Below are positions 44,121-55,321 of a stretch of 64,000 nucleotides of DNA, in pieces (the stretch's first letter is position 1; each line of letters starts with the position of its first letter). The stretch covers positions 11,115,805-11,179,804 of the forward strand of contig CM055266.1 of NCBI GenBank assembly GCA_029237695.1. The letters run 5' to 3'. The translations under genes and the position numbers were made by a program. This stretch comes from Conchocele bisecta (taxonomy: Eukaryota; Mollusca; Bivalvia; Lucinida; Thyasiridae). The notes beneath the pieces were generated by a model. The model was given only the letters and a program-made list of their open reading frames with translations. It was not told the DNA's origin and searched no databases.

Positions 44121-44255
44121 AAGGCAAAATAAACATTAATTTACCATTACCCCACGTATTGATTGACAATATTATACATGTTATATCGGACGTAAATTTC
44201 CACACTGATATCAGGGGTGATAACCGTGTTTCGTTAAAATGTTAACGGACAGTAC
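44121..44255. mobile_element. Internal fragment of the TTAAAGGTACATGCCCACTC MITE
   Basis: CCATTACCCCACGTATTGAT to CGTTAAAATGTTAACGGACA matches 22815-22920 without either end. Confidence 0.65.
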
Positions 44256-44339
44256 TAGTTAACGATCGGGATTCAACATTAACGTTGACATTATTGTATG
44301 TGAGAGTTGAATTTCGTTACACCCCTTATATGTATAATA

Positions 44340-44540
44340 CGAGTATACGTAATCCTATTACTTTAGGGGAAGGAAAGGGCCAAGTGACTTTGGTGTGGTA
44401 TGGACCTGCTACCATGTCAGGTTATTTTAATTCCAGGGCTGAAGATAATGCAACAAGTTAAATGAGGGATCGAACCCGTTGACCCTACCTTAAATGACCT
44501 TAGCTGTTGATATGCCGTTACACATCAATATATCACATCA
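44340..44540 (-). repeat. SINE-like repeat, inverted relative of 35805-36010
   Basis: Contains GACCTTAGCTGTTGATATGC and GTGACTTTGGTGTGGTATGG; another copy is at 61960-62190. CAGGTTATTTTAATTCCAGG is shared with the third copy. Confidence 0.5.
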
Positions 44541-44725
44541 CTGGTCGCAAAACCCATAAGCCCCATTCCTCCAGTCACAGCCACATATCTCATATAATGG
44601 CAAATTCTACTTGACTATCGCGCGATTTACTGGTGTACAAATGGCGGCACGCTTCGTAGCATGCATTTTGCGTATCTTATTATAGATCAAAACATAACTT
44701 CCTGCTAAGAAGTATGTGCTGTTTG

Positions 44726-44825
44726 TTAAAGGTACATGTCCACTCAGTAGACACAAACTGTTCTCTATATGAATTAAATAAGTATTTAATTGTGTCACTA
44801 TTCCACCAATTCTAAAAAATACGAG
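44726..44825. mobile_element. Left end of the TTAAAGGTACATGCCCACTC MITE
   Basis: TTAAAGGTACATGTCCACTC through TTCCACCAATTCTAAAAAAT, then unrelated sequence. A 127-codon minus-strand ORF (44607-44990) crosses this junction and is therefore doubtful. Confidence 0.65.
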
Positions 44826-45009
44826 TGCTTTTATTATCTTATATTTAAGGGTAGGAATTGGCTCGAGGACCATCCAAACCCGGGCATTTGAGCCCAAAAA
44901 TGGCAGGCCAATGACCGTTGGTCCGTTTGTTTCCGAATTTACTAATATCTGCCATACAGTCGAAATATGTGCACTAAATGAAGGAGGCAATGAGGCGGTT
45001 AATTTAACA

Positions 45010-45105
45010 TAGCTTGTTCATTTTCCTATCGCACGAAGCCGGTATGTAAGACCGTGCAAAAGGCTGAGTGTGAGTGCCTCTTTCACGGTCTTACACAAAT
45101 ACATT
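45010..45105. repeat. Hairpin GTAAGACCGTG...CACGGTCTTAC
   Basis: TATGTAAGACCGTGCAAAAG and CTTTCACGGTCTTACACAAA form the arms around a 25-bp loop. Confidence 0.55.
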
Positions 45106-45305
45106 AGGTCATGCCTTTTGCATTTGTATATTTACGTAAAGCCTAATAAGCATATGTAACTTTTAAATGACACCCATGTTATGATAGTGATGATGCAGTC
45201 CGCAAGGTCACAGTTTAAAGGGGCATGCATGCATACGAAGGTAAAATATGTCTGAAAATGATGCCATAATATCTGTGTAAATAGCACTAAATACCAGCTC
45301 CAGCT

Positions 45306-45342
45306 CCAAACCCCCACCCCCACCCCCACCCCCCCCCCCCCG
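45306..45342. repeat. C-rich tract (CCCCCA)n
   Basis: CCCCCACCCCCACCCCCA followed by a run of C; the complement could form a G-quadruplex. Confidence 0.75.
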
Positions 45343-46139
45343 AGAAATAGAGGGGCTTTACATAATTATGCTGTTAAATCCAGTAAATGTCCCGGTAAAA
45401 TGCTTCGCAGTGCAGGGCCATTTGGTTGGTGAACGTCGCAGCACATTTTAGCAACAGTTAAAGAACCTGTAATGTCACCGCAGTGCGGGACATCATCGGC
45501 GGTTAAAGCCCCGGTGTATGCCCAATAAGCCCAGATAAAGCCCCGCTACTCCCCTGGAGGGGAGTGGTGCGGGAATATACATTGACTGATGATAAAATAT
45601 GCTTTTAAAAGCTAAAGCTGATCTCATTTTAATCATCTAAATAGAACACCCAATGATTGGAACATTATTATGTATGTAAAGTGTATTGGACATGTAAATA
45701 TTGAACAGGCTAAACTGACCATCGGTTAACAATTTGTGCCATACTGTTTTATATTTAGTTACTATTATCATAGAAGTGTACATTTCATGCGATAGACTCT
45801 ATATCACAGACATGGAGATTAAAAAGTAATATAACAAGAGGCTCACCTGAAATTATTATCCAAATTATAAAGTAAGTCAGAACTGGTCCAGACTGTCTAT
45901 TACATGTATATATACCATCAACATTGTTCTGTCCACCATAGGAATAGTTGGCTTGAAACATAAAAATTGAGAACAATGTAAACAGTATAATGCTTATAAA
46001 ACAGCATTAACAAATGTGATGCAGAACAAATATGAATAAATGATAAACGGTATACATAACAGACAGTCTGATGCACAAGGAAAATACGCTTGAAATCACT
46101 AATAAACTTTCGGCGGGCGGTCATCTTAAATTATGTAAT

Positions 46140-46660
46140 CATCCGATGTCGACCAAAAATGCTCCAGAGTGATCGTCTTGTCGATACCTTTGAGTTGATA
46201 TATGACATGACCATAAACGGTAACATCTGAAAATTGACCCCTACTTGACCCCTCCGGCCCGCCCTTTCTTGACCCAGGGGCCACCATTTGAACAAATCTG
46301 AAACAGCGTTAACTATCGATCATTACTACCAAGTGTCACCGAATTCCGTCTGGCGGTTCGTGAGAAGAAGTTGTTTTTAAGAATTTGACGTACTTGTTGA
46401 CGGCGATCATTTTGGAGTATGCGATGATCTCTATTTTAACAAATATGAAAAGTCTTCACGCACGGACCATAAATGTGAAGTTTGTCCAATATCAGCCCGG
46501 CGCTTCATGAAAATAAGACGTTTGAAATCTCTAATAAAATAATGACCTTTTGACCTTTCGGCGGTCATCTTGGATTACGTAATGATCAGATTTCGACAAT
46601 AAATGCTCCAAAGTGATCGTTTTGTCAATACATGCCATAATGATATGATAATAATATGAG
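46140..46660. repeat. Fragment of the AGCTCACCTGAGCG-type element
   Basis: CTAATAAACTTTCGGCGGGC, TGATCGTCTTGTCGATACC and GACCTTTCGGCGGTCATCTT occur as repeated blocks like those of 52020-53480. Confidence 0.5.
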
Positions 46661-46924
46661 CATATTCTGTCAAGTTTGAAATTTGCGGTTTGTGTGACAT
46701 ATTCGTTTATACCAAAAAGTGAAAAATATTTGGGTGAGATTTTCGGTTTGTGATGTATTCGGCCGAATTCGGCCAGTATTCACCGAAATGTGTGACGCAT
46801 TCGCACGAATACTTCACACGTGTGATATATTCGTTTCTGTGACATATAAGGTTCAACAATGCTTGATTCGTTTATATATACACTATAAGCTATTAATCAT
46901 GGCCATGATTCATGGATATATAAT

Positions 46925-47720
46925 AGTGTGTAGCATTCAGCCATTTTCGTTAAATGGGGGTGGTGGGGTGGGGACACCCCACCACCCCCATTTAACGAAA
47001 ATGGCTGAGTAACTGAATGCATTGCATATTACACGTAATTATGATACCTGTGAGTAGTGGCATACTTTCACTAAACTTTGTACGACTAAAAATTTCTTAA
47101 GTGCAAAATTGAATAACATTTGTTCTGACATTCGATTTTGGACGCGTTGCATTTAATGACATGAACTCTTAGGTACTAAATGGTAGACTTAGAGAAAGAC
47201 TTTATGAATGTCTCGTCTTGACCAATCGTCTTGCCGCGATAATTATGTAGCTAAAACGACCGATAAAGTGTGGATGTACGACATAACTGGCACGTTACAC
47301 GACCGCGTGCGTCACTCTTGGCCAGATATCAACTTTTCTGAACATCTATTGGCAATCTCGACTCAGAACTATTATTTCTTCAATCTTGATACTATGCTTT
47401 AAGTAGTGCACACAATTATTATGTAATATTTGGCTAAGAGAATAATAAATTGCGTTTGTTGGAAATGTGCACCTATCCTAACCCTAACCCTTAGCTATCT
47501 TCTATCTATGTTACGGTATGTCGTTTTGGCTTTAACCCTTCCTACGCTGTTGACGGAAATTGCCGTCTGCTGTTTTACATTTTTGCTTTAATTCTTAACA
47601 AAAAACTGGTCTCCAGTGGAGACGATTCTCATGTGCTGTAAAAACCAGGAGTTTGTGGAGAAATTTTGAAAATAAAACGTTTCCAGCGGACGACAACATT
47701 TAGTTCAGCGTAGTAAGGGT
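46925..47720 (+). repeat. Composite repeat block, right copy
   Basis: The direct counterpart of 34255-35200, with the same hairpin (GGGGTGGTGGGGTGGGGACA), the GCCAGATATCAACTTTTCTG segment and CTAACCCTAACCC. Together the copies bracket the giant element. Confidence 0.65.
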
Positions 47721-47889
47721 TAAACTTCTTAGGTGTATTTGCCACTTATATTCATTGTATAGCCCACGCCCGGGGCTCCCGGGCCCAAGGTCAAGTTAAA
47801 TTTGCGTTAAAGTATTTGAGGGGTACATCCTTCAGTGTTACTGAGCTCGTGCTTTGATAGAGTTCGCCGCCTGTAAAATACATTAAAAG

Positions 47890-48302
47890 TATATGCCACT
47901 CACAAGGTGCATGATCACGTGGTTACAACAACAACAACGTCGCCCACTCGAAAGTAAGTATTATTTGATATTTTCCTTAATATGCAACGGATTTTTATGA
48001 AATATGGCGCAGCAAACGCGTCTTCATGAGCTGTATGTGGTGGTCTAGGGAGTTTGGCACAGACTTATGTCGTTTTTGCGAAGAATCGATTTCTGTGTCG
48101 GAGACACGAAATCTATTCTTCGCAAAAACAACAGAAGTTTGGGCGAACATAAAGAGACCATCAAATCTAGCTTAACAAGACGGGCCATATTGATGCGCCA
48201 TACTTCATCAAAACCCGTTACGTAATAAGGACACTATAAAAGAATACGTACTTTGAATCGGTACTTCTTGTTGTTGCTAGTACATGTACCACGTGATCAT
48301 GC
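47890..48302. mobile_element. Foldback MITE AAGGTGCATGATCACGTGGT, copy 1
   Basis: Ends AAGGTGCATGATCACGTGGT plus TACAACAACAAC and ACCACGTGATCATGCACCTT are inverted; the core is inverted TTTTGCGAAGAATCGATTTC. Copy 2 is 53505-53910. Its right end is fused to the start of the next MITE. Confidence 0.75.
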
Positions 48303-48804
48303 ACCTTGACTCAGTAGGCACAAACTGTTCTGTATATCAGAGACATCATCTGAGATATTTTCTAGCAAAATAAACATTCATTCACCATTAGCTCACGCAT
48401 TGATTGGCAGTATTATACATTTATATCATACGGAAAATTTCCACACTGATATCAGGGGCGATAATCGTGCTTCCTTAAAATGTTAACGGACATTACTATT
48501 TATTCTCTATAGTTATATTTTGATGTGCAATGATCATTCTTTATAATCTGTAGAAAAGTATTATTTTTTCAGGTGAAGCATTTAATTAGTATAAATAATA
48601 AAATAAAAACATGCCTCATTTGCATATGAAAATAGCCTGATACCACCGCGCGTCACTATCAGTAAAATACATGTTACTAAATGGTTATATCTGTATAGCG
48701 GGCACTCGTAATTTTTAGAACTGGTGGAATAGTGACACAATTATACACTTATTTAATTCATATAAAGAACATATTGTGCCTACTGAGTGGGCATGTACCT
48801 TTTA
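48303..48804. mobile_element. Foldback MITE TTAAAGGTACATGCCCACTC, copy 3 (left tip lost)
   Basis: Begins within the end repeat (GACTCAGTAGGCACAAACTG) and finishes GAGTGGGCATGTACCTTTTA. The missing tip coincides with the junction to 47890-48302. Confidence 0.75.
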
Positions 48805-48981
48805 ATCATTATTGGTAGGAGCTTTCGTGTATTAAACTGCTCAAGTAGTAGAGTGTATTAATGAAATACCATCGTGTTTGCGATGTTCATATAGCCACTG
48901 TATCAAATGGACAAGATTACACGCAGCAGACACGATATAGGCCACGGCGACTGGTGTATAAGTGAATGTGGCTTGATACCT

Positions 48982-49187
48982 GGGGGCCGTTTCACTAAAA
49001 CTTCGTACGACTAAAATGTTCGTAAGTGCAAAATTTTGATAGTCTGTAAATTTCATATTAACAAAGTTTTCTTGTAAACAATTATTGGATTTACATTTAT
49101 TGAGCATAGGCTGCATATGCAGCCTATGCTCAATAAATGTAAATCCATTAATGGAAATTTCCGGACGATCATAAATTTGCACTTATG
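48982..49187. mobile_element. Hairpin MITE GGGCCCGTTTCACTAAACTT, copy F (right end lost)
   Basis: The left end and the perfect central palindrome are present; the right side stops at AAATTTGCACTTATGG. Confidence 0.75.
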
Positions 49188-49520
49188 GATAAAACAGCAC
49201 ACTCCCGTATCCTGCTAAAGGTCTACATGCTTATTGTTTGTTAGAAGCCTGACGGGCGTTTCATTGATAGAATGGCGAACAGTGTAGATCCTGAATGTAG
49301 AACCCTTGACATCTCAGGTGCAAGACGGACGCCGTATCCCCTACTATGTCTTATCACGTCTTTGATACATTTTCAAGTTTTGTTTCTGCATTTACAAAGT
49401 ACATCAAGTTCGTCCGCATGTACGATCGATAATCCACTCGATAAAGCTCGCGGATTATCTCCCCGTACGTGCGGACGAACCGTGATCTAACTGTGGCATG
49501 GCGACCGGTGTCTATTTCAG

Positions 49521-49784
49521 TGACGTCAGCGTCAGAGGCGTGCTACAACTCTTATTATAGAGAAACGTACTACTGTGAGTACGGTTGCTGTGGCGACGGA
49601 TGGGATCGAGACTGCTGCAGCCTCGCGGGAATTATCGCCGGCTGCGTCATTGGCGGCATCTTCCTCATCGCCATCATTGTCACTGTCGTCTGCTGCTGCA
49701 TGAAGCAGAAGGGACGGTCTGGACGCACAATCAACGCCGCCCCGACGGCGACAAACGCACAAAACGTCACCGTCATTAGCCCTG
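49521..49784 (+). CDS. Shisa/CYYR1-like (STMC6-type) membrane adaptor 2, exon 2: Cys-rich ectodomain and transmembrane helix
   Basis: Exon between acceptor TCTATTTCAG (ends 49520) and donor CCTG|GTATGT (49785), phase 1 on both sides. It encodes six ectodomain cysteines in the same pattern as the paralog: CYNSYY, YYC, YGCCG, then DCC. A helix of about 23 residues begins LAGIIAGCVIGGIFLIAIIV, followed by a juxtamembrane CCC with basic KQKGR (possible palmitoylation site) and an Asn/Ala/Thr-rich stretch. CYNxYY and GCCG spacing, helix position and intron phases match 7418-7693, so the two genes are duplicates. The family works as endomembrane or plasma-membrane adaptors; no ligand can be inferred. 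An ORF through the donor into the intron is an unspliced artefact. Confidence 0.85.
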
Positions 49785-49961
49785 GTATGTACGTTCATGA
49801 GCGGGGTCAATTAAACGGGCATATCAGGATTTAAAAAAAAATAAGAATGTCTTTTCATCATGGTACTGTGTAAAGTGAATTATTTGAAGATATATAACAA
49901 TACTAGGACGGCTTGATTAAAACAATTTTCCCCGATATCGGTACAGTTTAGGCTACTGTTA

Positions 49962-50313
49962 TAGGAATGAATGGCCTTTTTGTGGAATTTATCGGGGTAT
50001 AAACTTGGAAAAGTCCCGGGAATACTGGACGAAGGCCGGAAGGCCTCGTCCAGTATTCCAGCGACTTTTCCAAGTTTATATCCCCGATAAATTTCACAAA
50101 AAGGCCATTCATTCCTTATAATTCCAGCATTTGAAATAAATTCATCAAGAAAATGTGTTTATTTTCCGTTTCCTTAAGAATTATTTTAACTACGCCTCAT
50201 GGTTACGGAAAGTGGTTCGGCATGGGAGTTTACTGGGATATCAATTTTGGACAGAGACTTGCTACTGGCCAATCACATGTTAGGGAATTGTGTAAATATT
50301 TTTGTGCTGGAAT
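49962..50313 (+). mobile_element. Hairpin MITE GGAATGAATGGCC, copy 2
   Basis: The inverted counterpart of 5171-5528, including both the hairpin and the GCATTTGAAATAAATTCATC arm. It lies about 180 bp into intron 2 of the second adaptor gene. Confidence 0.7.
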
Positions 50314-50451
50314 TATCTGTTGATATCAAATTCATCCAGACTTGGCTTAAAAACGGCGACCCTCGGAATTCCTACGCGTTTCCCGGCCTTGACTGATAAG
50401 CTTGTTATCGAAACACACTACTAGTAGTCTGGTATGTTCTATGGCACTCAG

Positions 50452-50975
50452 TGCTCCAGATAAGGAATTAGTAATTGAGTATTGTCACTCCTTCATTTCT
50501 GAAGCAATTGGGTATTTCAAAATTTTAATTGGGTAAAATAAAATCACACTACTGTTTACACATCAACAGACAGAAAGCACAGGTGGAAGACTCGGACCTA
50601 CGACACAATGGTAATGTACGAGACCAAGTGGGTGGGGTAATCGGATTTTTTAATAGGAATTTTTTTGGTGTTATAGGTCCGAGTCTTCCACCTGTGACAA
50701 AAAGTATTGAATAGCTTGCTTCAAAATGAAAACATGTATTGGAATTTTATTAGAATTGTCTTGGAGACAATTCTAATGAAATACCAAGATGTGTTTTCAT
50801 GGAAAATAAGAAAAATATGCTATATATTTATGGTCTGTTTATTCTTTTCTGCAGCATGATAAAGGTACCACAATTTTTGTATTGCTTATACTCGCTACTT
50901 CTGATTTCAATTGGGTGTTTGGCAATTTTAACTGGGTATTTAAGCAAATACGCAGCTTATCTGGAGCTTTGATGA
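50452..50975. mobile_element. Element CTCCAGATAAGGAATTAGTA, copy 2, with a nested MITE
   Basis: Same ends and interior as 27393-27795, including CTTGGAGACAATTCTAATGA. It is interrupted at about 50578 by a complete ACAGGTGGAAGACTCGGACC MITE. Confidence 0.7.
50578..50697. mobile_element. Hairpin MITE ACAGGTGGAAGACTCGGACC, copy 2 (nested)
   Basis: ACAGGTGGAAGACTCGGACC and GGTCCGAGTCTTCCACCTGT are perfect inverses. Confidence 0.75.
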
Positions 50976-51287
50976 CACTATTGCTGCACTCCGCGCCAAT
51001 GTAAAATGTGTCACATCGAAAAATGCACCGACTTCATGTCAAGATGCCACTCAGCCTTAATTATAGCTATCGCTTACACGTATTGTTCGCCTAGTAACCG
51101 ATGCTAATTTCTTATGCCGGTTACTACACGAAAATGTGTCTACGCAGTCTCTTCTGCATGTAGCTGAATGGGAATTCGTAAGGAATCCGGTGCATATTTC
51201 GACGTGAAACAGTATACGCCAGCGCGGACTGCAGCACCAGTGTATGTACCGTTTTATCCGTTTTGTCAATCGTTGTTCCATTTGCAG

Positions 51288-51469
51288 GTCAGTCGTACTA
51301 CCAGCAGCCCCAACCGCCCCCGTACGGCCAGTTCTATCCCGCCCAGCCCGCCTACCTAGTAGCGGGCGCCCCTGTTCCCGCGACCGCCCCGTTACCGCCG
51401 TTCAGCGCCCCGGGCATGAATCAGGACCCCGCCTACCCGACGGGAGTGCCGCCCGAATACAAACAATAG
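51288..51469 (+). CDS. Shisa/CYYR1-like (STMC6-type) membrane adaptor 2, exon 3: PPxY tail
   Basis: Acceptor CCATTTGCAG ends at 51287; the exon enters in phase 1 and stops at TAG 51467-51469. It encodes 60 residues rich in Pro, Ala, Gln and Tyr, with PPPY near the start and PPEY three residues from the end, two WW-domain docking motifs. The terminal PPxY position differs from the paralog, whose two motifs are central. Joined exons total 495 nt, a 164-residue protein: signal peptide, Cys-rich domain, helix, PPxY tail. Like its paralog exon, it is much more GC-rich than the flanking DNA. Confidence 0.82.
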
Positions 51470-51636
51470 ACGGAGATCCAGCAGTAGTGAGGCCGTTGCG
51501 ATTTTTTTACTTTGTAGGTGTACTGGCCGCTAAATTGTGGTTGTGTACAACCGCCCGTTTTAGACTTGCCCAGAGTATCAACGTTTCTGAACCACAGGCG
51601 TTCGGCATCTTGATAGGACAGTGTATTATGCTTGTG

Positions 51637-51762
51637 TAGACATGTAGAACAAAAACATAATGTAGTCATTGTGTAGTCAATGTAGTTATAATCGATTAGA
51701 AATACATTGAGTATACAATGACTACATTATTTTTTTCTACATGTCTAAACCAGTATAATAAA
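51637..51762 (+). terminator. 3' UTR hairpin and poly(A) signal of adaptor 2
   Basis: TAGACATGTAGAACAAAAAC with ATAATGTAGTCATTGT is inverted at 51714-51750 (ACAATGACTACATTAT ... TCTACATGTCTA). AATAAA follows at 51757-51762, about 290 bases after the stop. Confidence 0.5.
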
Positions 51763-51814
51763 CTGTACTATCAACATGCCGACCGCCTGTGTCCTGAACA
51801 TATAGGGTTATCAA

Positions 51815-51990
51815 CGTTTCTGAACATACATTGGCAATGCCAACTCGGATACAAGCAATTTGATTGGCTGAGTTGAGATGTAGCACAGCTCATTCTCAGC
51901 CAATCAAGATGCTCAATTTCAAACACAATATTCAAGCGTTTTGAAATAAACGAATTGACAAATATTGGCAGGATTAGCTCAGACTGTAGT
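51815..51990. repeat. Repeat family CAATCAAG(C/A)TGCTTGATT, copy 2
   Basis: TATCAACGTTTCTGAACATA, AAGCAATTTGATTGGCTGAG, inverted CTCAGCCAATCAAGATGCT, then GAAATAAACGAATTGACAAA. Compare 7190-7395 and 57905-58130. Confidence 0.55.
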
Positions 51991-52019
51991 GTATGTACGA
52001 ACAAATTCGAAAATATGTT

Positions 52020-53480
52020 TTTTTAGCTCACCTGAGCGAAGCTCGTGTGAGCTATTGTTACCGCAATGTGTCCGTCGTCCGTCGTCGTCGTCGTCGTCGT
52101 CGTCCGTGAACATTTTCAAACGTCTTCTCCTCGGTAACCATTGGGCCTATAGTCACCAAACTTCATGGTCATGGTCCTTAGGTAGGGGGATTACAAAATT
52201 GTTAAAATTACATCATTACGTAATCCAAGATGACCGCCGTCTAAAAATAGCACAAATTCTTCAAACATGTTCTTCTCAAGAACCGCCAACCGGATTTCGA
52301 CAACACTTGGTAGGACTGATCGAAGTACAATGCTCTTTCAAAGTTGTTAAAATGGTGACCCCGGGGTCAAAAATGGGCGTGGCCCGTGGGGTCAAATTGG
52401 GGTCAAATTTTATTTTTGACCGAATATGGTCTTGTCATATATCAAATTGAAGGTCATATATAAAAAATTTTGTCGAAATCGGATGGCTAGGTCATCCAAG
52501 ATGGCCGCCGAAAGGTCAAAAGGTCGTTCTTTTATTAGAGATTTCAAAATTCTTCCAAACATGAACCGCTTGGCCCATGGTAGCCAAACTTAAAAGTTAT
52601 GGTCCATGGGTGAAGCCTTTTCAGATTTGTTAAAATGGAGGTCATCGCTAATCCAAGATGGCCGCCGCCTAAAAATAGCATAAATTCTTAAAAAATCTTC
52701 TTCTCATGAACCGCTAACTGGATTTCGACAAAACTTGGTAGGAATGATCGATGTAATGCTCTTTCAAAGTTGTTAAAATGGTGACCCCGGGGTCAAAAAT
52801 GGGCGTGGCCCGTGTGGTCAAATTGGGGTCAAATTTTATTTTTGAACAAATATGGTCATGTCATATATCAAATCGAAGGTATGGTCCATGGGTGAAGCCT
52901 TTTCAAGATTTGTTAAAATGGAGGTCGTCGCTTATCCAAGATGGCCGCCGTCTAAAAATATCACAAATTATTAAATCTTCTTCTCATGAACCGCTGGCCG
53001 GATTTAGATGAAACTTGGTAGGAATGATTGATATACAAATATCTTTCAAATTTGTGAAAATGGTGACCCCAGGGTCAAAAATGGGCGTGGCCCGTGGGGT
53101 CAAATTTTATTTTTGCCCGAATATGCTAATGTCATATATCAAATTGAAGGTATCGATGAGGCGATTGCTCAGGTGCAATATTTGTCGGAATCGGATGATT
53201 ATGTCATCCATGATGGCCGCCAAAAGGTCATTTATTCGAGATTTTGAACGTCTTTTTCTCAGAAACCACATGGCCGATGATGGCCAAACTTCATAGTAAG
53301 TTAAGATCCTTGGGTGAAGCATTTTCAGATTTGGTAAAATGAGAGTCATTGCCTAATCCAAGATGACCGCCATCTAAAAATAGCACAATTTTTTTAAAAC
53401 ACGTGAACTCAATGTCACATTCTCCTCTGGTGTTCATGGAGTCAGGTGAGCGAATTAGGGCCATCATGGCCCTCTTGTTT
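52020..53480. mobile_element. 1.45-kb AGCTCACCTGAGCG-type element
   Basis: Left end TTAGCTCACCTGAGCGAAGC with a GTCGTC microsatellite (52078-52105); right end GTCAGGTGAGCGAATTAGGG then CCATCATGGCCCTCTTG. The interior is three to four diverged units of about 350-420 bp with AATGGTGACCCCGGGGTCAA, ATGGGCGTGGCCCGTGGGGT and ATCCAAGATGGCCGCC. I recall this type as abundant in bivalve genomes. Its ORFs (for example 51965-52450) are not gene-like. Confidence 0.75.
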
Positions 53481-53504
53481 ACTAAACTCAGAGACATAAA
53501 TACC

Positions 53505-53910
53505 AAGGTGCATGATCATGTGGTTATAACAACAACAACAGTGGCTGAAAGTGTTGAAATCTTGAAAATATTATTTGATATTTTCCTTAATATGAAACGG
53601 ATTTTGATGAAATATGGCGCAGCAAACGTGCTTTCATGAGCTGCATTTGGTTGTCCAGGGAGTTTGCCACAGACTTATGTCGTTTTTGCGAAGCATCGAT
53701 TTCAGTGTCAGTAGGCAAAAACGACAGAAGTTTGGGCCAAAGTACCGAGACCACCAAATACAGCTTAACAAGACGCGTTTGATGCGCCATATTTCATCAA
53801 AATCCGTTACGTAACAAGGACACTATAAAAGAATACGTACTTTGTATCAGATGGATTCTGGAAATTGCAGTACTTGTTGTTGTTGTTGTTAGTACCACGT
53901 GATCATGTCT
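53505..53910. mobile_element. Foldback MITE AAGGTGCATGATCACGTGGT, copy 2
   Basis: Ends AAGGTGCATGATCATGTGGT and AGTACCACGTGATCATGTCT; the interior matches 47890-48302. Confidence 0.75.
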
Positions 53911-54110
53911 ATATATATGGGAAGATCGCACAATGGATGTACTGCATTGTATATTTAATTATACGTGCGTGTCGATATACAAGCTTCAGTACACTTAATA
54001 AGTAAACAAACGCAAGCCCTCTGATATTTTCAATGTGATTATGTACATGTATTTACTAACACTGTGATAAAAATTATCATTCCGGTATGTGCTGCTACAA
54101 CCTACAGTCT

Positions 54111-54450
54111 GTTCCATGTTTTTCTGCCGACGAACTGGTGGCTATTAAACACATTAAGTCTAAAAATAATTAAATTTAACTCATAGTTCATCAATAACCC
54201 GACTAAATGGCTTGGAAATCATGTAACTATGATAACACAAATGTTTGATTTTTAAAATTCCAAAATTATTTCAAAAAATCAATTTTATCCCCCATGTTAA
54301 ATTCCCATAGGAAAATATGTTTTTCATAATAAAATCAATATTTGATGGAATTTTATCAAATAAAATGTTTGGGGATGGAGACATTTCGTTATTAATGAAA
54401 GAAATGCATACAATGCCAAATGTTTGCCGGCAGCAAAATGCGGAACAGGT
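54111..54450. mobile_element. Foldback repeat, family TTTGTCGGCAGC, copy 3
   Basis: GTTCCATGTTTTTCTGCCGA and TTTGCCGGCAGCAAAATGCG are inverted ends; compare 6500-6905. Confidence 0.55.
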
Positions 54451-54611
54451 AGTAGATCCACACTTATGCAAAGTGGTGATGTGGTAGCAATCAGTGGCAA
54501 GCACAACGGATATCGTGGTTATCCCTATGCAACCCGCTACCAGAAATATTTGTGTGTATAGTATTGTGTTGCTTAGTATGTGGTTTAAACAGTTAGTGGC
54601 AAAGACAGAAT

Positions 54612-54947
54612 ATACAGTGAAACCGCTCTAAACCGGACACCCTGGGATGTCCCCAGGGTGTCCGGCTTAGAGGCGTTTCACTGTAAATCAGACACTTCAT
54701 CATTCTGAGCCATAGTTGTGTGCTATGCGATCGCGAATTGACATTATCATCTGAGATAAATGACCAAGAAACTCACAGGTGTTTTCTTGGTGTCCGTTTT
54801 AGAGAGGTTCCGCTGTATCGTGGTTTACCATATATGCAACCTGTAACTAAAAACACGAATATTCGTATTTATAGTACAGTGGAACCTCTCTAAACCGGAC
54901 ACCCTGAGAGGTCTCCAGGGAGTCCGGCATAGAAATGCTCCACTGTA
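54612..54947. mobile_element. Three pogo-like hairpins or parts
   Basis: 54612-54686 and 54876-54947 are full hairpins (CAGTGAAACCGCTCTAAACC; CAGTGGAACCTCTCTAAACC). Between them 54770-54820 keeps only CTTGGTGTCCGTTTTAGAGA. A further half copy lies near 55063-55095. Confidence 0.65.
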
Positions 54948-55321
54948 ATACAGACAGATGAGCACTGCAAGGCATGAATGTGTACTTTACGATCATGAAC
55001 ATGCATTTTAATAGGGGAAGGTGACAAATAAATCCATCAAAATTAAGCATACCAATGTGAGTAGGGTTTCCGGTTTAGAGAGGTTCTACTGCATAGTACT
55101 TTATATGATATGGTTAAAATTATCTGTATAAGCAGGTAACACCGTGTGTGGTTTACATTTTGCAACCCGGTACTATAAACACGAATAGTCTTCGTTGTTC
55201 TAGTATCAGGTTGTAAACAGCTGTCGTAGTTTACCCTATGCAATGCAACACTAAAAACACGAATATTCATATTTCTGGTATCGGATTGCATATGGTGTTC
55301 TGACAAAATGTACGTTTAATC

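Noticed and set aside
44607..44990. 127-codon minus-strand ORF
   Set aside because: It crosses the broken end of a MITE (44726-44825), has no recognisable domain and no sign of splice or promoter signals.
34930..47495. Telomere-like CTAACCCTAACCC at about 34938 and 47477
   Set aside because: Only two or three units, embedded in a dispersed composite repeat; not a telomere or clear fusion point.
49272..49490. ORF just upstream of adaptor 2 exon 2 as its first exon
   Set aside because: No signal peptide and no donor in the right phase; the exon at 33935-33983 fits better.
51965..52450. 161-codon ORF starting in a repeat
   Set aside because: It runs through the microsatellite and interior of the AGCTCACCTGAGCG element; no domain seen and units elsewhere have stops.
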